A DNA stretch of 64,000 bases from Stentor roeselii (taxonomy: Eukaryota > Ciliophora > Heterotrichea > Heterotrichida > Stentoridae), in assembly GCA_006503475.1 (NCBI GenBank), contig RSEH01000024.1, positions 153,244-217,243 of the forward strand. The letters are read 5' to 3'. Under the pieces are notes generated by a model. That model did no database searches. It was given only the letters and a program-made list of their open reading frames with translations, and was not told the DNA's origin. The position numbers were made by a program, and so were the translations under genes. This document shows positions 28,843 through 38,600 of the stretch, piece after piece; within the stretch, counting starts at the first letter, position 1; the number at the start of each line of letters is the position of its first letter.

Positions 28843-29907
28843 ATGAACTACTCTCGAATGGACTCCTATAACACTGACATCGCGTCTAGAAGTGAAAGCA
28901 TGATGAGTGGGACTAGCTTTTCAAGTGGATTTGAATTGCCTGTTGATCGCACTGCTTATCTATCGGATAGCTCTTGTACTTGTTGTGGAAGCTGCTTTGA
29001 GGATGATTTTTCTGATAGGAAACATTGCACTTTTTGCTATCGGGGAGTTTGTGAAAGCTGTCTCTCAAAGCAAAGTGTCCACCACGAGAAAGGCCCAAAC
29101 ACCCCAATCTGCGAGAACTGTTACGAAAAGCAACTAACAAAAGGGGTAAACCTCTTAGAGCGTCTCCGTTCAGAAATCGAGGAACTAAAAGAAAAATTCG
29201 GCCACGAAAAAAGAGCGACCCAAAACGAGGCGAAGCTAAAAATGGAGCTTGAAGACGAGCTCGAAAAATTAGTCTCATCCGAAAAAGACAAAGAAAACAG
29301 CGTCTTAAAAGAAATCTACCTTCTTCGAGAAGCCAACTCAAAACTCGAAAAAGAAGTCCTTCTACTCGAACTAGAGCAGAAAGAAAAAGAAGTCGAATGC
29401 AAAAACCTCGAACAAAAAATAAAAAACGTTCAAGAAGAAGCAGAAAGTCTAAAAGCCAAATATCACAACACCCAAAGCACCGAGTCTCTAAAAGAAGCTC
29501 TTGAAAAAGCCCGCGAAGAATACGAAAAACTTAAAAGCGAAGTGGAAAATAATGAAAGTCAAATCCAAAGCTCAAAAGCTGAAGAACTTGAACTTGAACT
29601 AAAGAGAGACAAGTTAAGAGAAGAACTTGTTAAAGCTGAGGAAAAATTCGCTGAACTCACTCAAAATGTTCGAGAAAGTGAAAACGAGGAACTTCAACAA
29701 CGAGAGAAAATTCAACGACTTGAAGAAGGAATCAGTATTTACTCCAGAAGAGAAAGTTCCAGCTTTATCAACCTGAATGAAAGTAAGTTCGCGATTGAGT
29801 ACAACAAGTTAAAACAGCAGATTGAAGAACGAAACCAAACAATTGACAAGCTGAAGAATGAGATTCAAAGATACGAGACCAACAGCACTTTTTCTATTGA
29901 GTCTTAA
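28843..29907 (+). CDS. FYVE-like zinc finger plus coiled coil
   Basis: 354 aa. Residues about 45-100 form an eight-Cys finger (CTCCGSCFEDDF, HCTFCYRGVCESC, CENCYEKQ) of the FYVE/RING-related class; the basic patch is weaker (DRKHCTFC), so PI3P binding is uncertain. Residues about 110-350 are an uninterrupted Glu/Lys coiled coil. The layout recalls EEA1/rabenosyn-type tethers but inverted in order. Its TAA shares two bases with the stop of the convergent gene at TTAA 29904-29907. Confidence 0.8.
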   Translation: MNYSRMDSYNTDIASRSESMMSGTSFSSGFELPVDRTAYLSDSSCTCCGSCFEDDFSDRKHCTFCYRGVCESCLSKQSVHHEKGPNTPICENCYEKQLTKGVNLLERLRSEIEELKEKFGHEKRATQNEAKLKMELEDELEKLVSSEKDKENSVLKEIYLLREANSKLEKEVLLLELEQKEKEVECKNLEQKIKNVQEEAESLKAKYHNTQSTESLKEALEKAREEYEKLKSEVENNESQIQSSKAEELELELKRDKLREELVKAEEKFAELTQNVRESENEELQQREKIQRLEEGISIYSRRESSSFINLNESKFAIEYNKLKQQIEERNQTIDKLKNEIQRYETNSTFSIES

Positions 29908-30938
29908 TAGTTTAGCTGTGTCAATAGCCCTGTTTCTGGCTCCAGGCTTTCCTTGTTCCGGAAAGGGAAGAGTTTTTCATAGAGCATCATGAGGACCTGC
30001 TCGTTACTTATCAGAAGTTCTAAAATTCTTCGCTTATCAGCAGGACTGAAATTTTCCGTCTTTGGACTTGGCAGGAGCTTTGACTTCAACCCGAATTTTT
30101 GAGTTTTTAATGACTTGGCTCGACGATGGCCTACTTCTTGTTTGACTTCTTCCACACAGTCTAAAAATAAAGTTTCCATTTCACTTTTTTCTGTGAATTT
30201 TGAACTTCGCATTACTGAAAAAGTCCTCATTTTTCTTCTTTCATTTGAAATTATGCTTTTGTAATGACGAGTTGCATGCTCGAAGTGCTTTTCTTGTTTT
30301 TCCATTAAAATTTCTAGTTCTTTGTAAAGTTCTGTGTCGGTTTGGTCGTATTTGTTGAGAAGGTCTTCGATTAGCTTTCCTGAAGTGGATGAAGCGATGA
30401 AAGGAAAAGGTTTTGATGAAGGACTTGCTTCGTTTATGCTTTTTTCGCCGACTGAAGCTTTTGACTTGAGTTTTCGCTTGGTTGACTTGAGTTTTGATTT
30501 AAAATATTTGACGTCTTGTTGAAGTTCGTTGTTTTTCGCTTTTAAGACTTCCAAGTCGTTTTTAAAGTCTTCAGTCACTGATTTCAAACGTTGGGATTCT
30601 TGCTTGTACCAGTCGATTGACTGTTGAATGCGCTTTTTCTCTTCGTGAAATCGCTGGTTTATGTCTGTGCTGTTTGCGGCTTTTTTTAACTGGGTTATTT
30701 GGCTTTGAAGGTTGAAGATCTGGTATTTGAATGCGTTTAGGTAGTCTTTTTCGTGCTTTTTTAATACGTTTTCTAAGTCTTCTGGAAGACTTTGCATTTG
30801 CTGCTTTATTAGGGATCGGAATGCGTCGATTTGGTCTTGGGTTGGTGAGTCTTTTGATTTGCTTATGTCGGTTATGAAGGATTTGTCGGGGTTTATTGAT
30901 GGCAGGTGAAAGGAATCTTTTCTTTGTCTTTCTTCCAT
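29904..30938 (-). CDS. Coiled-coil protein, unrecognised
   Basis: 344 aa. Coiled coil about 40-160 (LKKHEKDYLNAFKYQIFNLQ, NELQQDVKYFKSKLK), then a basic linker, a helical segment (LIEDLLNKYDQTDTELYKEL) and a conserved-looking C-terminal helix (RRILELLISNEQVLMMLYEKLF). No family recognised; a basal-body, axonemal or centrosomal protein is plausible from composition only. Convergent with the FYVE-like gene with overlapping stops. Confidence 0.7.
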   Translation of the reverse strand: MEERQRKDSFHLPSINPDKSFITDISKSKDSPTQDQIDAFRSLIKQQMQSLPEDLENVLKKHEKDYLNAFKYQIFNLQSQITQLKKAANSTDINQRFHEEKKRIQQSIDWYKQESQRLKSVTEDFKNDLEVLKAKNNELQQDVKYFKSKLKSTKRKLKSKASVGEKSINEASPSSKPFPFIASSTSGKLIEDLLNKYDQTDTELYKELEILMEKQEKHFEHATRHYKSIISNERRKMRTFSVMRSSKFTEKSEMETLFLDCVEEVKQEVGHRRAKSLKTQKFGLKSKLLPSPKTENFSPADKRRILELLISNEQVLMMLYEKLFPFRNKESLEPETGLLTQLNY

Positions 30939-31050
30939 TTAATTTAATTGTCATTTGAAGAAACAAAGCAATCAAATTGAAAACAATCTAATTCAAATCA
31001 AAAAACTACACCAAACCCACCCAGATCCCAAAATGATTATCCTATTAGTA

Positions 31051-31527
31051 CTAAGCCTGGTCCTTCGCAGCAGCTTCAGGCTTGTTTTCCTGAGGAGCAG
31101 CTTCATCTTCATCTTGCAGCTTATTCCTAAGCTAAATGTCACTTACAGTGAAAGCAAAAACAATATAAAGAATTCCAGTCAAAGCCGCAAAAACAAAGAT
31201 AATAATCCTCCACCATACCGAGACATCCATGGAAATAGTAGCAATGCTGCCTGAACCTTACAAAATGAAATAAAGACCTTTCCCGAAGTACTTTTTCAGA
31301 AATGAGAAGTAAAAAGCGAACCTCGGAATAGGAAATTCACATAAAATCCCTGTAATCCCAAACAAAATATAGTAAATGGCCATCATGAACTCAATAGGCC
31401 CTGAAATTCTCGAATCAAACATGACAAAGTCCATAATTCCCAGAATTGCGATTCCCGCTCCAGACAAAATACTCAAGATTTTCATCAAAATCGCGAAAGC
31501 CTTATCATCAACAGTCTGCCCGACCAT
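31051..31527 (-). CDS. COPI-associated / TVP15-like Golgi membrane protein, two introns
   Basis: 148 aa from ATG 31527 after removing 15-nt introns at 31247-31261 and 31132-31146. Four hydrophobic helices: ILSILSGAGIAILGIMDFVM, EFMMAIYYILFGITGIL, YFGKGLYFIFIATISM and IIIFVFAALTGILYIVFAF, with CEFPIPR between helices 2 and 3. This pattern, including the lyilfGi...cEf segment, matches the COPI-associated (TVP15) family of small Golgi membrane proteins. The tail is acidic and Ala/Glu-rich. Without splicing the frame stops after GLYFIL. Identification from pattern, moderately sure. Confidence 0.8.
31132..31146 (-). other. 15-nt intron 2 in TVP15-like gene
   Basis: Minus-strand GTAAGTGACATTTAG; removal joins FAFT to LRNKLQDED and avoids the in-frame TAG. 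Confidence 0.85.
31247..31261 (-). other. 15-nt intron 1 in TVP15-like gene
   Basis: Minus-strand GTAAGGTTCAGGCAG; removal joins YFI to FIATISMDV and avoids an immediate TAA. Confidence 0.88.
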
Positions 31528-31603
31528 ATTATTATAATCCAAACACCTAAAATATTCTAAAAGATGCAAAGTCTATCTTCCATTTAATTTTCCCTCTATA
31601 AAA

Positions 31604-32515
31604 ATGAACATTTCGATCAGTTGCCAAGGATCATTTCTCTTCGAATTAAACCAGCTGATTAAAGTCGGTTATAAAGTTCCAGACCTCTGCCTGATCTTTC
31701 AAGAGTCACTACTGATCATTTCTGACCCTTCTAAAGACTCATCTCTTCCAGGGTGGATCGAGTTAGACCCAAGCGACAGGTCCTGTTTCGAAAGCTACTC
31801 TATAAAAACACGCAGTTCTAACAACCGAATCGTCCTAACATGCAAACAGGAGAGTTTAAGTCAGTCTCTGGAAGCCTGCAGTGTTTTGCCGGGAACACAA
31901 GTAAAGATCGGCTTAAGTGAAATCGGTCAGCAGGCCTGTCTGGTGTTCCAGTCGACAGTCCCTGAAGAAAACGAGTCATTTGTTTATGAAAAGTATGTCG
32001 AAGTCACCATCGAAAAAAGAGCCAGTCAGAAAATCCCTGAAGTTCCCAAATCGATTGAATGTGAATTGATCAGCTTGTTAAAAATTCAAAGTCTCATCAG
32101 CCCCTTCTTGAAAAACGACTCGTTTATGCAGGTCTGCCTCACTGTTGAAGACTGTCATGTATGTAAAGCGAAGGACTCGAGAGATCTTGACTTTGTCTTT
32201 GGTTGCAATCACAACAGGAAGAACTTCGTTATGCCTGAGAAGGGAAAACTTATTTTAGTATCTAGAGAAACTACTTTGTTTCATATTATCAGCAAGTTCT
32301 TAGGCCTTCCGTTACAGAAGGGACAATGCAGTTTGTATAATATTCAAACTGTAGTCAGAAGTGGCGATTTCGCTGAAGCTCTTCAGAAATGTGTGAATTT
32401 TGGCTCGGTTAGCACAGTTTTCGGAATTCAACATGAAGGCGACATTGTGATCAGCGCCTCTCGCAGGGGTGGACTGGTTTTAAGAGTGATTATCCCTGCA
32501 CAGCTGGATTTATAA
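31604..32515 (+). CDS. HUS1: HUS1-like 9-1-1 checkpoint clamp subunit
   Basis: 303 aa. The order of blocks follows HUS1: a first strand/helix (LNQLIKVGYKVPDLCLIF), W-x-E-L segment GWIELDPSDRSCFESY, helix QESLSQSLEACSVLPGTQVK, PIKV-like strand YVEVTIEKRASQKIPEVP, and the C-terminal LVLRVIIPAQ, where HUS1 ends in FFIPA. A PCNA-like double fold is consistent with the length (family about 280). Expected role: with RAD9 and RAD1 loaded at damaged DNA to activate ATR signalling. Identification is from motif order, not strong identity; other clamp-like proteins are possible. 17 bp upstream of the next gene. Confidence 0.65.
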   Translation: MNISISCQGSFLFELNQLIKVGYKVPDLCLIFQESLLIISDPSKDSSLPGWIELDPSDRSCFESYSIKTRSSNNRIVLTCKQESLSQSLEACSVLPGTQVKIGLSEIGQQACLVFQSTVPEENESFVYEKYVEVTIEKRASQKIPEVPKSIECELISLLKIQSLISPFLKNDSFMQVCLTVEDCHVCKAKDSRDLDFVFGCNHNRKNFVMPEKGKLILVSRETTLFHIISKFLGLPLQKGQCSLYNIQTVVRSGDFAEALQKCVNFGSVSTVFGIQHEGDIVISASRRGGLVLRVIIPAQLDL

Positions 32516-32532
32516 CAGGTAAGATTATTAAT

Positions 32533-33645
32533 ATGGAAATCATGGCTTCTTCTAAATGGCTTCATTGGGTGTTTTTTTTATTGATTTCTGGATTTTTTAC
32601 TTTTATTGTTCTTTGCTCGTCGATTACTCCAGATGAATTTATTTTTAATAGCTTTTCGATGAAGGCTGGAAAAGATTTCTTGAATTTTGAGGTTGAGAAA
32701 ATGACTAGTTTTAATCAGGTTCTGGTTGTGGATGTTTTGGTTTGTTCAGAAGAAAAGGTTTGGAGCATTCTTGTCGTTCAAGCCAGTGAACGGCTTCAGG
32801 CTACTCATGGTGAGGTGGTTTGGAAAGATGAAAAAGAAGGGATTTTCGAGTGTGAGGAGAAAAGATGGGTGGTAGAAAGGGTTAGGTTTAGAAAGTATTT
32901 TATTCATTTTGGAATCGCTGCTGATTCTGTGACTAGGATCAAAATTGGATTTGAAAACCCTGAATTTGTCAATTTTTTTATTGTTGTTAGAGGTTTTGTT
33001 TTTATTGTTTGCTTTTTTAGTTGCTATTTGGCTTTTAGGTTTAGTTTTGTACAGTTGAGAAGGGGGAAGTGGGTGTTGATGCTTAGTTTTAGTTGTTTGA
33101 TTTATGCTTTTCCGTATAAACTTGGGTCTGTGATGTGGAATTTTGAAATTTGGAGGTATTTTGAAGTGATTTCGAGGGGGGGGTTTTTATTTGTGTTTTT
33201 TTCGTTTATCAAACCTGAGAAGCCTTTATCAGTTAGGAGGAATATTTTATTTTATATTACTGTTGTTATTTTTACGTCTTTAAACATATTGTCCCGTGCC
33301 TATCTCCCCATCACTTTATTTTTCTTTATACTTCTCAGTCTTTTCTTATATTCATTTTACCTCGACAGACTAAAAAGAATAAAAAATCTTTCACCTGAAT
33401 CTAAAATCGATTTACTAGTCGAGCTATTCATGGTAGTCTTCATAACCCTAGGAGTCCAATCCGGCCTCTTCAGCGAATTAAGGAATAACCCAAGCCTAGA
33501 AACATTATCCTTCCTACTGATCATTACTTTTCTTCTCTACATTCAATGGAGTATCAAATTCTTCGAAAATTTCCTACCCAAAACCTTAAACTCATGTGAA
33601 AGCGAGATGATTTCCATTCCACCTTCTCTTCAAGTTTCATTTTAA
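32533..33645 (+). CDS. GOST-type seven-TM protein (Wntless/TMEM181-like)
   Basis: 370 aa. One N-terminal hydrophobic helix (LHWVFFLLISGFFTFIVL), a luminal/extracellular beta-rich domain of about 120 residues, then about six to seven membrane helices from about 153 to 355 and a short polar tail. This layout, a single TM, soluble domain, then a 7TM bundle, is that of the GOST family (Wntless, TMEM181, GPR107/108). Function would be sorting of cargo between Golgi and surface; the cargo is unknown. Assignment from topology. Confidence 0.6.
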   Translation: MEIMASSKWLHWVFFLLISGFFTFIVLCSSITPDEFIFNSFSMKAGKDFLNFEVEKMTSFNQVLVVDVLVCSEEKVWSILVVQASERLQATHGEVVWKDEKEGIFECEEKRWVVERVRFRKYFIHFGIAADSVTRIKIGFENPEFVNFFIVVRGFVFIVCFFSCYLAFRFSFVQLRRGKWVLMLSFSCLIYAFPYKLGSVMWNFEIWRYFEVISRGGFLFVFFSFIKPEKPLSVRRNILFYITVVIFTSLNILSRAYLPITLFFFILLSLFLYSFYLDRLKRIKNLSPESKIDLLVELFMVVFITLGVQSGLFSELRNNPSLETLSFLLIITFLLYIQWSIKFFENFLPKTLNSCESEMISIPPSLQVSF

Positions 33646-33657
33646 CTATTCTAACTA

Positions 33658-34089
33658 TTAATATGTCGACCCTTCATTAGGTTGAGGGAGTCTTTTATTA
33701 GCAGCAGAGTTCATTTCTTTTCTCAATTCAACAAGAATAGTTTCCATTGAAAAAGAGTTGTTCCAGTTCCCAAGTACTCTGAAAGAGCCTGGGTCAACAT
33801 TTCCATTGCTTTGATTTACACAACTCATGTTGATCCTTGTCAGGAATCTCACTCGAGGAGCTTCGTTTGGATAGTTCGGCCCGCAGTAAATGCCGATCGA
33901 GTAAAGGCGGCCTTCGTGACTACCTCCTGGTGGACCTTGGATCATACCTGTCCAGTTAGTTAAAGTATTATCGTCACCTCTTTCTAAACCGTAGCTTACG
34001 TTCGGGTCGCCTAAACCTTTCTCTCCTTTTTCTAACTCGTCTAGTAGTCGGAAGTTTCGGGGTACTACTTAGATTTTACCTTGAGACAT
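33658..34089 (-). CDS. Ubiquitin-conjugating enzyme variant (UEV1/MMS2) with intron
   Basis: 138 aa after removing the intron 34065-34079. Begins [20 protein letters not shown], as in MMS2/UEV1, followed by [35 protein letters not shown] and [18 protein letters not shown]. The usual active-site Cys of E2 enzymes is absent (NWNNSFS region), as expected for a variant. Role: partner of UBC13 in making Lys63-linked chains for DNA-damage tolerance and signalling. The intron follows the third codon, so unspliced reading loses the N terminus. Confidence 0.95.
34065..34079 (-). other. 15-nt intron in UEV gene
   Basis: Minus-strand GTAAAATCTAAGTAG. Splits codon 4; removal gives [11 protein letters not shown]. 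Confidence 0.92.
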
Positions 34090-34129
34090 ATTGTTTATAA
34101 ACCCCTTAATCTAGTTCCTATCTTACTTA

Positions 34130-34672
34130 TTAACCGTATACTTTCTTGGTCATGACCTTATAGAAATCGTCAGGTCCGATCTCAGTCTTGTCTCCAGCGA
34201 CTCTCTTAATGGCTTCCAACAGCTCATCTTCAGTCATGCTTTCTCCCAATTCCCTAGCAACTCTTGTAAGATTCTTGACATCAATGACTCCTCTTCCATC
34301 ATCAAAAAGAGCAAAGATTCTATCAATTCCATCTCTTGAGCTTCTGTTTCCAAGTCGAGCATTGATATGGGCAAGGAAGTCGTCAAAAGTGATGGCAGCT
34401 CCGAGTTCTTCAACTCCTGACAAGAGTCTAAAGATGGTCTGAGATCGGTCATTGCCCAAGGAAGCTAAAGCAGCATTAATTTCCTTGGGATCAATAGTTC
34501 CTGAGTTGTCAGAGTCGAATAAATCAAAGGCTTCTTTAATATCTTTGATTTCTTCCTCGGTCAGGGTCAAGGCGTCGTCAGGGCCTCGCTTGTCAGGGGA
34601 TTTGCCCCTTGAGGCTCCTCTTTCCTTTCCTTTGAACTGGGCTTCTGAGAAGTACTTGGTCTTCCTTGACAT
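34130..34672 (-). CDS. Centrin-like EF-hand protein
   Basis: 180 aa: basic N-terminal tail (about 30 residues) and four EF-hands as in centrin/caltractin. The first is canonical ([19 protein letters not shown]), the second and fourth degenerate, the third reduced ([21 protein letters not shown]). The ending KKVYG fits centrins, which end in K-K-x-aromatic. Heterotrichs use centrin-like proteins in contractile myonemes and basal bodies, so a cytoskeletal Ca sensor is likely. The degenerate later hands suggest only the N-terminal lobe binds Ca well. Confidence 0.85.
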   Translation of the reverse strand: MSRKTKYFSEAQFKGKERGASRGKSPDKRGPDDALTLTEEEIKDIKEAFDLFDSDNSGTIDPKEINAALASLGNDRSQTIFRLLSGVEELGAAITFDDFLAHINARLGNRSSRDGIDRIFALFDDGRGVIDVKNLTRVARELGESMTEDELLEAIKRVAGDKTEIGPDDFYKVMTKKVYG

Positions 34673-34979
34673 TTATAACCATCCATATTTTAAATTTTGA
34701 TTAAGACTAAAGAAATCAGCACAGATGACAAGGATCTGTCACTTGAAACTTGATGGAGATTGAAAAGACTTGGAAAGAAGGAAGATTCAAAAATTTATCT
34801 TGGACTTTGATAGTAATTTTTAAATATTTAAAAAAATATTCAAGCAGTTGAGGGTTGAATTGAAAAAAAGTGGATTTTAGAAGATTTTTAGAGATTTTTG
34901 AAGGGTTTTTTATTAAGATGAAGGATGAGATTATCTTCCATTTGCAAGTAAAGGAAAAGTTTTAGGAAATAATAAGGTA
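34673..34979. other. Divergent intergenic region
   Basis: About 305 bp between divergent genes; no frame or structure noted beyond T-rich tracts. Confidence 0.5.
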
Positions 34980-35657
34980 ATGAATGAAGTGCTAAACAGA
35001 ATACATCAAAGTAACCTGACCTCATTTTTCAAAGACGAGTCTCAAAACAAGTTGATGAGACACAAAAAGATCTACAACTTAAAACTTGACTACCTGACTC
35101 AGTATAAACCGTCACTTAAATCTTTAAGGCAAAATTTTCAAAGTGAGTCAAAAAAGCCAAAAGGCCATAAATCGATCTTTACAAATGACAGCTTTGATGA
35201 CCCTTTAACCCGAACCTTCATCATTCACGAGCAGTCCACCAGTTCCCCTATAATCGAAAAAAAAATATTTTTCAGCAAAAGTCCCAACAAAAACTCAAAC
35301 AATTCCTTTCACTTCTTCAACCTCTCCAACAACGACAGAAGACGTGTAAAAAACGAGCAAAACCTGAAAAAGTTTAAAGATTTTCGAGTTTTTTCTAAAA
35401 ATTCTTTAATTTCACCGAAAAATGTCTTTGTCGAGTCTCCAAAGATCGATAAAAATCAGCTTCGTCACTTGAAACAAGTGCGAAACATCAAGTCATTTAA
35501 ACACGAGCCAGAAATGAGGAAAATCGAGGAAAGACCAGCAGTTAAAGTAGTTCCTTTGATGATTTCCCCAATTCGCATCGACGTGCATTTGAAGAAAATA
35601 AGTGACGGGACTATTAAAGGTTGGGACAAGTTCCCATCTACAGATTATTTCACCTGA
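34980..35657 (+). CDS. Basic Ser/Asn-rich hypothetical protein
   Basis: 225 aa, strongly basic, mostly disordered, with Ser-Pro sites (SPIIEKKIF, SPNKNSNN, SPKNVFVESPK) that could be phosphorylated. No recognised domain. Tightly upstream of the formin gene on the same strand (29 bp). Start at ATG 34980. Confidence 0.6.
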   Translation: MNEVLNRIHQSNLTSFFKDESQNKLMRHKKIYNLKLDYLTQYKPSLKSLRQNFQSESKKPKGHKSIFTNDSFDDPLTRTFIIHEQSTSSPIIEKKIFFSKSPNKNSNNSFHFFNLSNNDRRRVKNEQNLKKFKDFRVFSKNSLISPKNVFVESPKIDKNQLRHLKQVRNIKSFKHEPEMRKIEERPAVKVVPLMISPIRIDVHLKKISDGTIKGWDKFPSTDYFT

Positions 35658-35686
35658 TTAAGATTAATTAACTAATGATCTTATAA

Positions 35687-38600
35687 ATGGGGAACAAACC
35701 GACTCCAGACCAAAAAATCGATTTAAGCTCAGTGAACATTCAGCGAAAATGCACTTTGATGTTATCCAAGAAACAAGAAATTCCTCAGTCAATCGAATCA
35801 CCTCTGATCCTTGAGGAGTTTCAAACAAAGTTAGAACAATTAGCTCTTTCAAAGGAACAAAAAAATTGGCTTCTTTCTCAGCCAGTTGAGGTCAAATGGC
35901 ACTTGTTGTGCAGGTATCACAAGGAAGAAAAGAAAATGACTTCAAAAAATTCTGAAAACGCTGCCACGATCATCGACGAGCTTAACCAGAACCCGACTCT
36001 TCCTGGACTTAAAAAAGTCTCCAGCTGGTTGGAAAGTTCATCTAAGAAAAAAACAGAACAATTCATTGATAAAGGAGGAATCGACGCACTTACCAATATT
36101 TTAATTGTTGTTCAAGAGATTTCAAAGAAAACTAAAGAACTTGCCAGGGTGCAAGAAATTGTAAAGTGCATATTTTTAGTCAGTTCTTATGAAATCGCAT
36201 TGGTTGACTTGGCATATGAAGGCACTATTGTTGGGATACTTACACTCACCATGACTGAAAATTCAGAGATTTTAACTGAAATGACTATGCAAATTCTTGA
36301 AAGACTCTGTTGGTTGGATAACAACGCCTATGGATTAGTCCTTAATTCACTTGAAGTCTTCGCACTTGAAAAGTCTCTTAAAAGTCGCTTTGACTTCATT
36401 TTGAACTGGCTTCAAAGGGAAAGTTACAAGTCTAAACTCATCGCAATGAGTCTCATTAACACCCTGGTCGAAAGTCCCACAGATGAAATGATCAGAAAAA
36501 AAGTAAGAAAAGAATTCGCGGAACTTGGAATTCGAGAAATTCTAGAAAAAATCAAAAATAGTCTTGGAAATCTTCTTACTTTTGGAGAGTTCTCGATTGT
36601 CAAAAAAGATATCAACAAGAAGAAGAAAAAAGCTGAAAAAAAAGACTTGGAAGAGAAAAAAGATGTTGATAGGGCAAGGTTTAACACTGCTGATCCTTCA
36701 AATAAGGCGAAAGGCAAGTCAAAGAATGTGGATCCTGATAATGTCGTCATTGGAAGAACGCGGAGGTCTTTTTTACATACTTTAGGACAAGAAACATCAG
36801 GCTCTGCTCTTGTTTCTAGCAGTAAAGAAGGTCAAAACGCTTTTGAAGCCTTTATGAAAGCTGCTCAACACTCAGAGGACAAAAGGATTGAAGTGATTCA
36901 AGAAGAAGAGTCAGAAGAAGAAGACCTTGATGAAGTAAAACAACTTCTTCTTGCACAAGTTTTACTTTTTCTTGAGAATTTAAATGAAAATGTTGAAAAT
37001 CCTGTTGAAGTCTTGCAAATTCTTGCAAAAAATGCAGATGCTGCAAGTTGTTTCGATATTTTTCAGATGTTTTTAAAGCAGCTCACTTTTATCCCCCCAG
37101 AGAAAGTCGCTGCTGAGAAGATTTGGAAGACTTTTTACGAGATGAGCAAAAGGGTCACTATGAACTTCGCTGGAGAGATCAAGAATGGATTTGAACTTGA
37201 CCTTAATGAAATTGCTGAAGGGCAGAAGGAACTTATTGAAAAAATTCAATTGTTAGAGAGACTTGAACAGAACTTGCTGGCAAGGGATAAAGAAATTGAA
37301 AAGGTGAGGAAGGAAAAGTATGAGATTGAAGAAAAATATGAACTTTTGGTTAAAGGGTCTGGGAATCAGATTGGTTTTGGAAATGGTGATAGTAATAGCA
37401 GTCATTTTGATACTGCTGATTCGAATACTTTGATTTCTCAGGGTTCGAGGCAACCTCCTCCCCCTCCAGGTGGAGCTTCAAGGCCTCCTCCTCCACCACC
37501 TACTGGAAATTCAGGATCTTTAGCTCCTCCCCCTCCTCCAGGTGGGGCTCAAAAGCCTCCCCCCCCTCCACCTCCTAGTAGCGCAGGATCTTCTGCACTT
37601 CCACCCCCGCCTCCAGGAAGCGTAGGATCCTCAGCTCCTCCCCCTCCTCCAGGTGGAGCTCAAAGACCTCCTCCTCCCCCTCCTCCAGGCGGAGCTCAAA
37701 GGCCTCCTCCCCCACCTCCTCCAGGTAGTGGAGGATCCTCAGCACCTCCCCCTCCTCCTCCAGGCGGAGCTCAAAGACCTCCTCCGCCACCTCCTCCAGG
37801 TGGTGCTCAAAGACCTCCTCCTCCTCCCCCTCCCGGAAGTGGAGTATCCTCAGCACCTCCCCCGCCTCCTCCAGGTGGAGCTCAAAGACCTCCTCCTCCT
37901 CCCCCTCCAGGAGGTGCTCAAAGACCTCCACCTCCCCCTGGAAGTGGAGGATCATCAGCTCCGCCGCCTCCTCCGCCAGGCGGAGGCCCAAGAGCGCCAC
38001 CCCCGCCTCCAGGAGGTGCACGTGCACCTCCCCCGCCTCCTGGAGGTGCACGGCCACCTCCTCCCCCTGGAGCTGGCGGTTCAGCACCTGCTCCACCATC
38101 AGGTCCAGGAGTTCCAGCAGCTCCAGCAATAGTTCTTCCAACAAAAGCGAAAATAACCCCAGCAGCGCCAATGAAATCTTTATTCTGGAACGTGATTCCT
38201 CCAGCACAGTACCAAAAATCCTTATGGAAAAATCTAGACGACTCTAAAGTGAAACTAAACATCGAAGACCTTCTGAAGCACTTTTCACAGAAAAAATCAG
38301 CAGACAAGCCGACAGAGGCAGTGAAAGAAGAAGTGAAAAAAGTAGAAAAAATTTCATTTCTGACAAAAGAGAGAAAACAAGCAGTTGAAATAATTCTCGG
38401 AAAGTTGAAGCTTTCCAACTCTGCAATAATCGAAGCTCTTTTAGGCTGTGATCGTTCAGTTCTAACTGATTCCAGTTTAATTTCCTTGAAAGCCGCGTTG
38501 CCTGACGAGACCGAGTTCGGTTCAGTGAGTGGCTACGAGGGTGATGTGGACCTGTTAGCAGTATCTGACCGTTTTTTTTACTCACTGATAAAGGAAGTCC

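Noticed and set aside
37575-38207. Long open frame antisense to the formin FH1 region
   Set aside because: It is the reverse complement of proline codons (CCN gives Glu/Gly/Leu repeats) and has no independent support.
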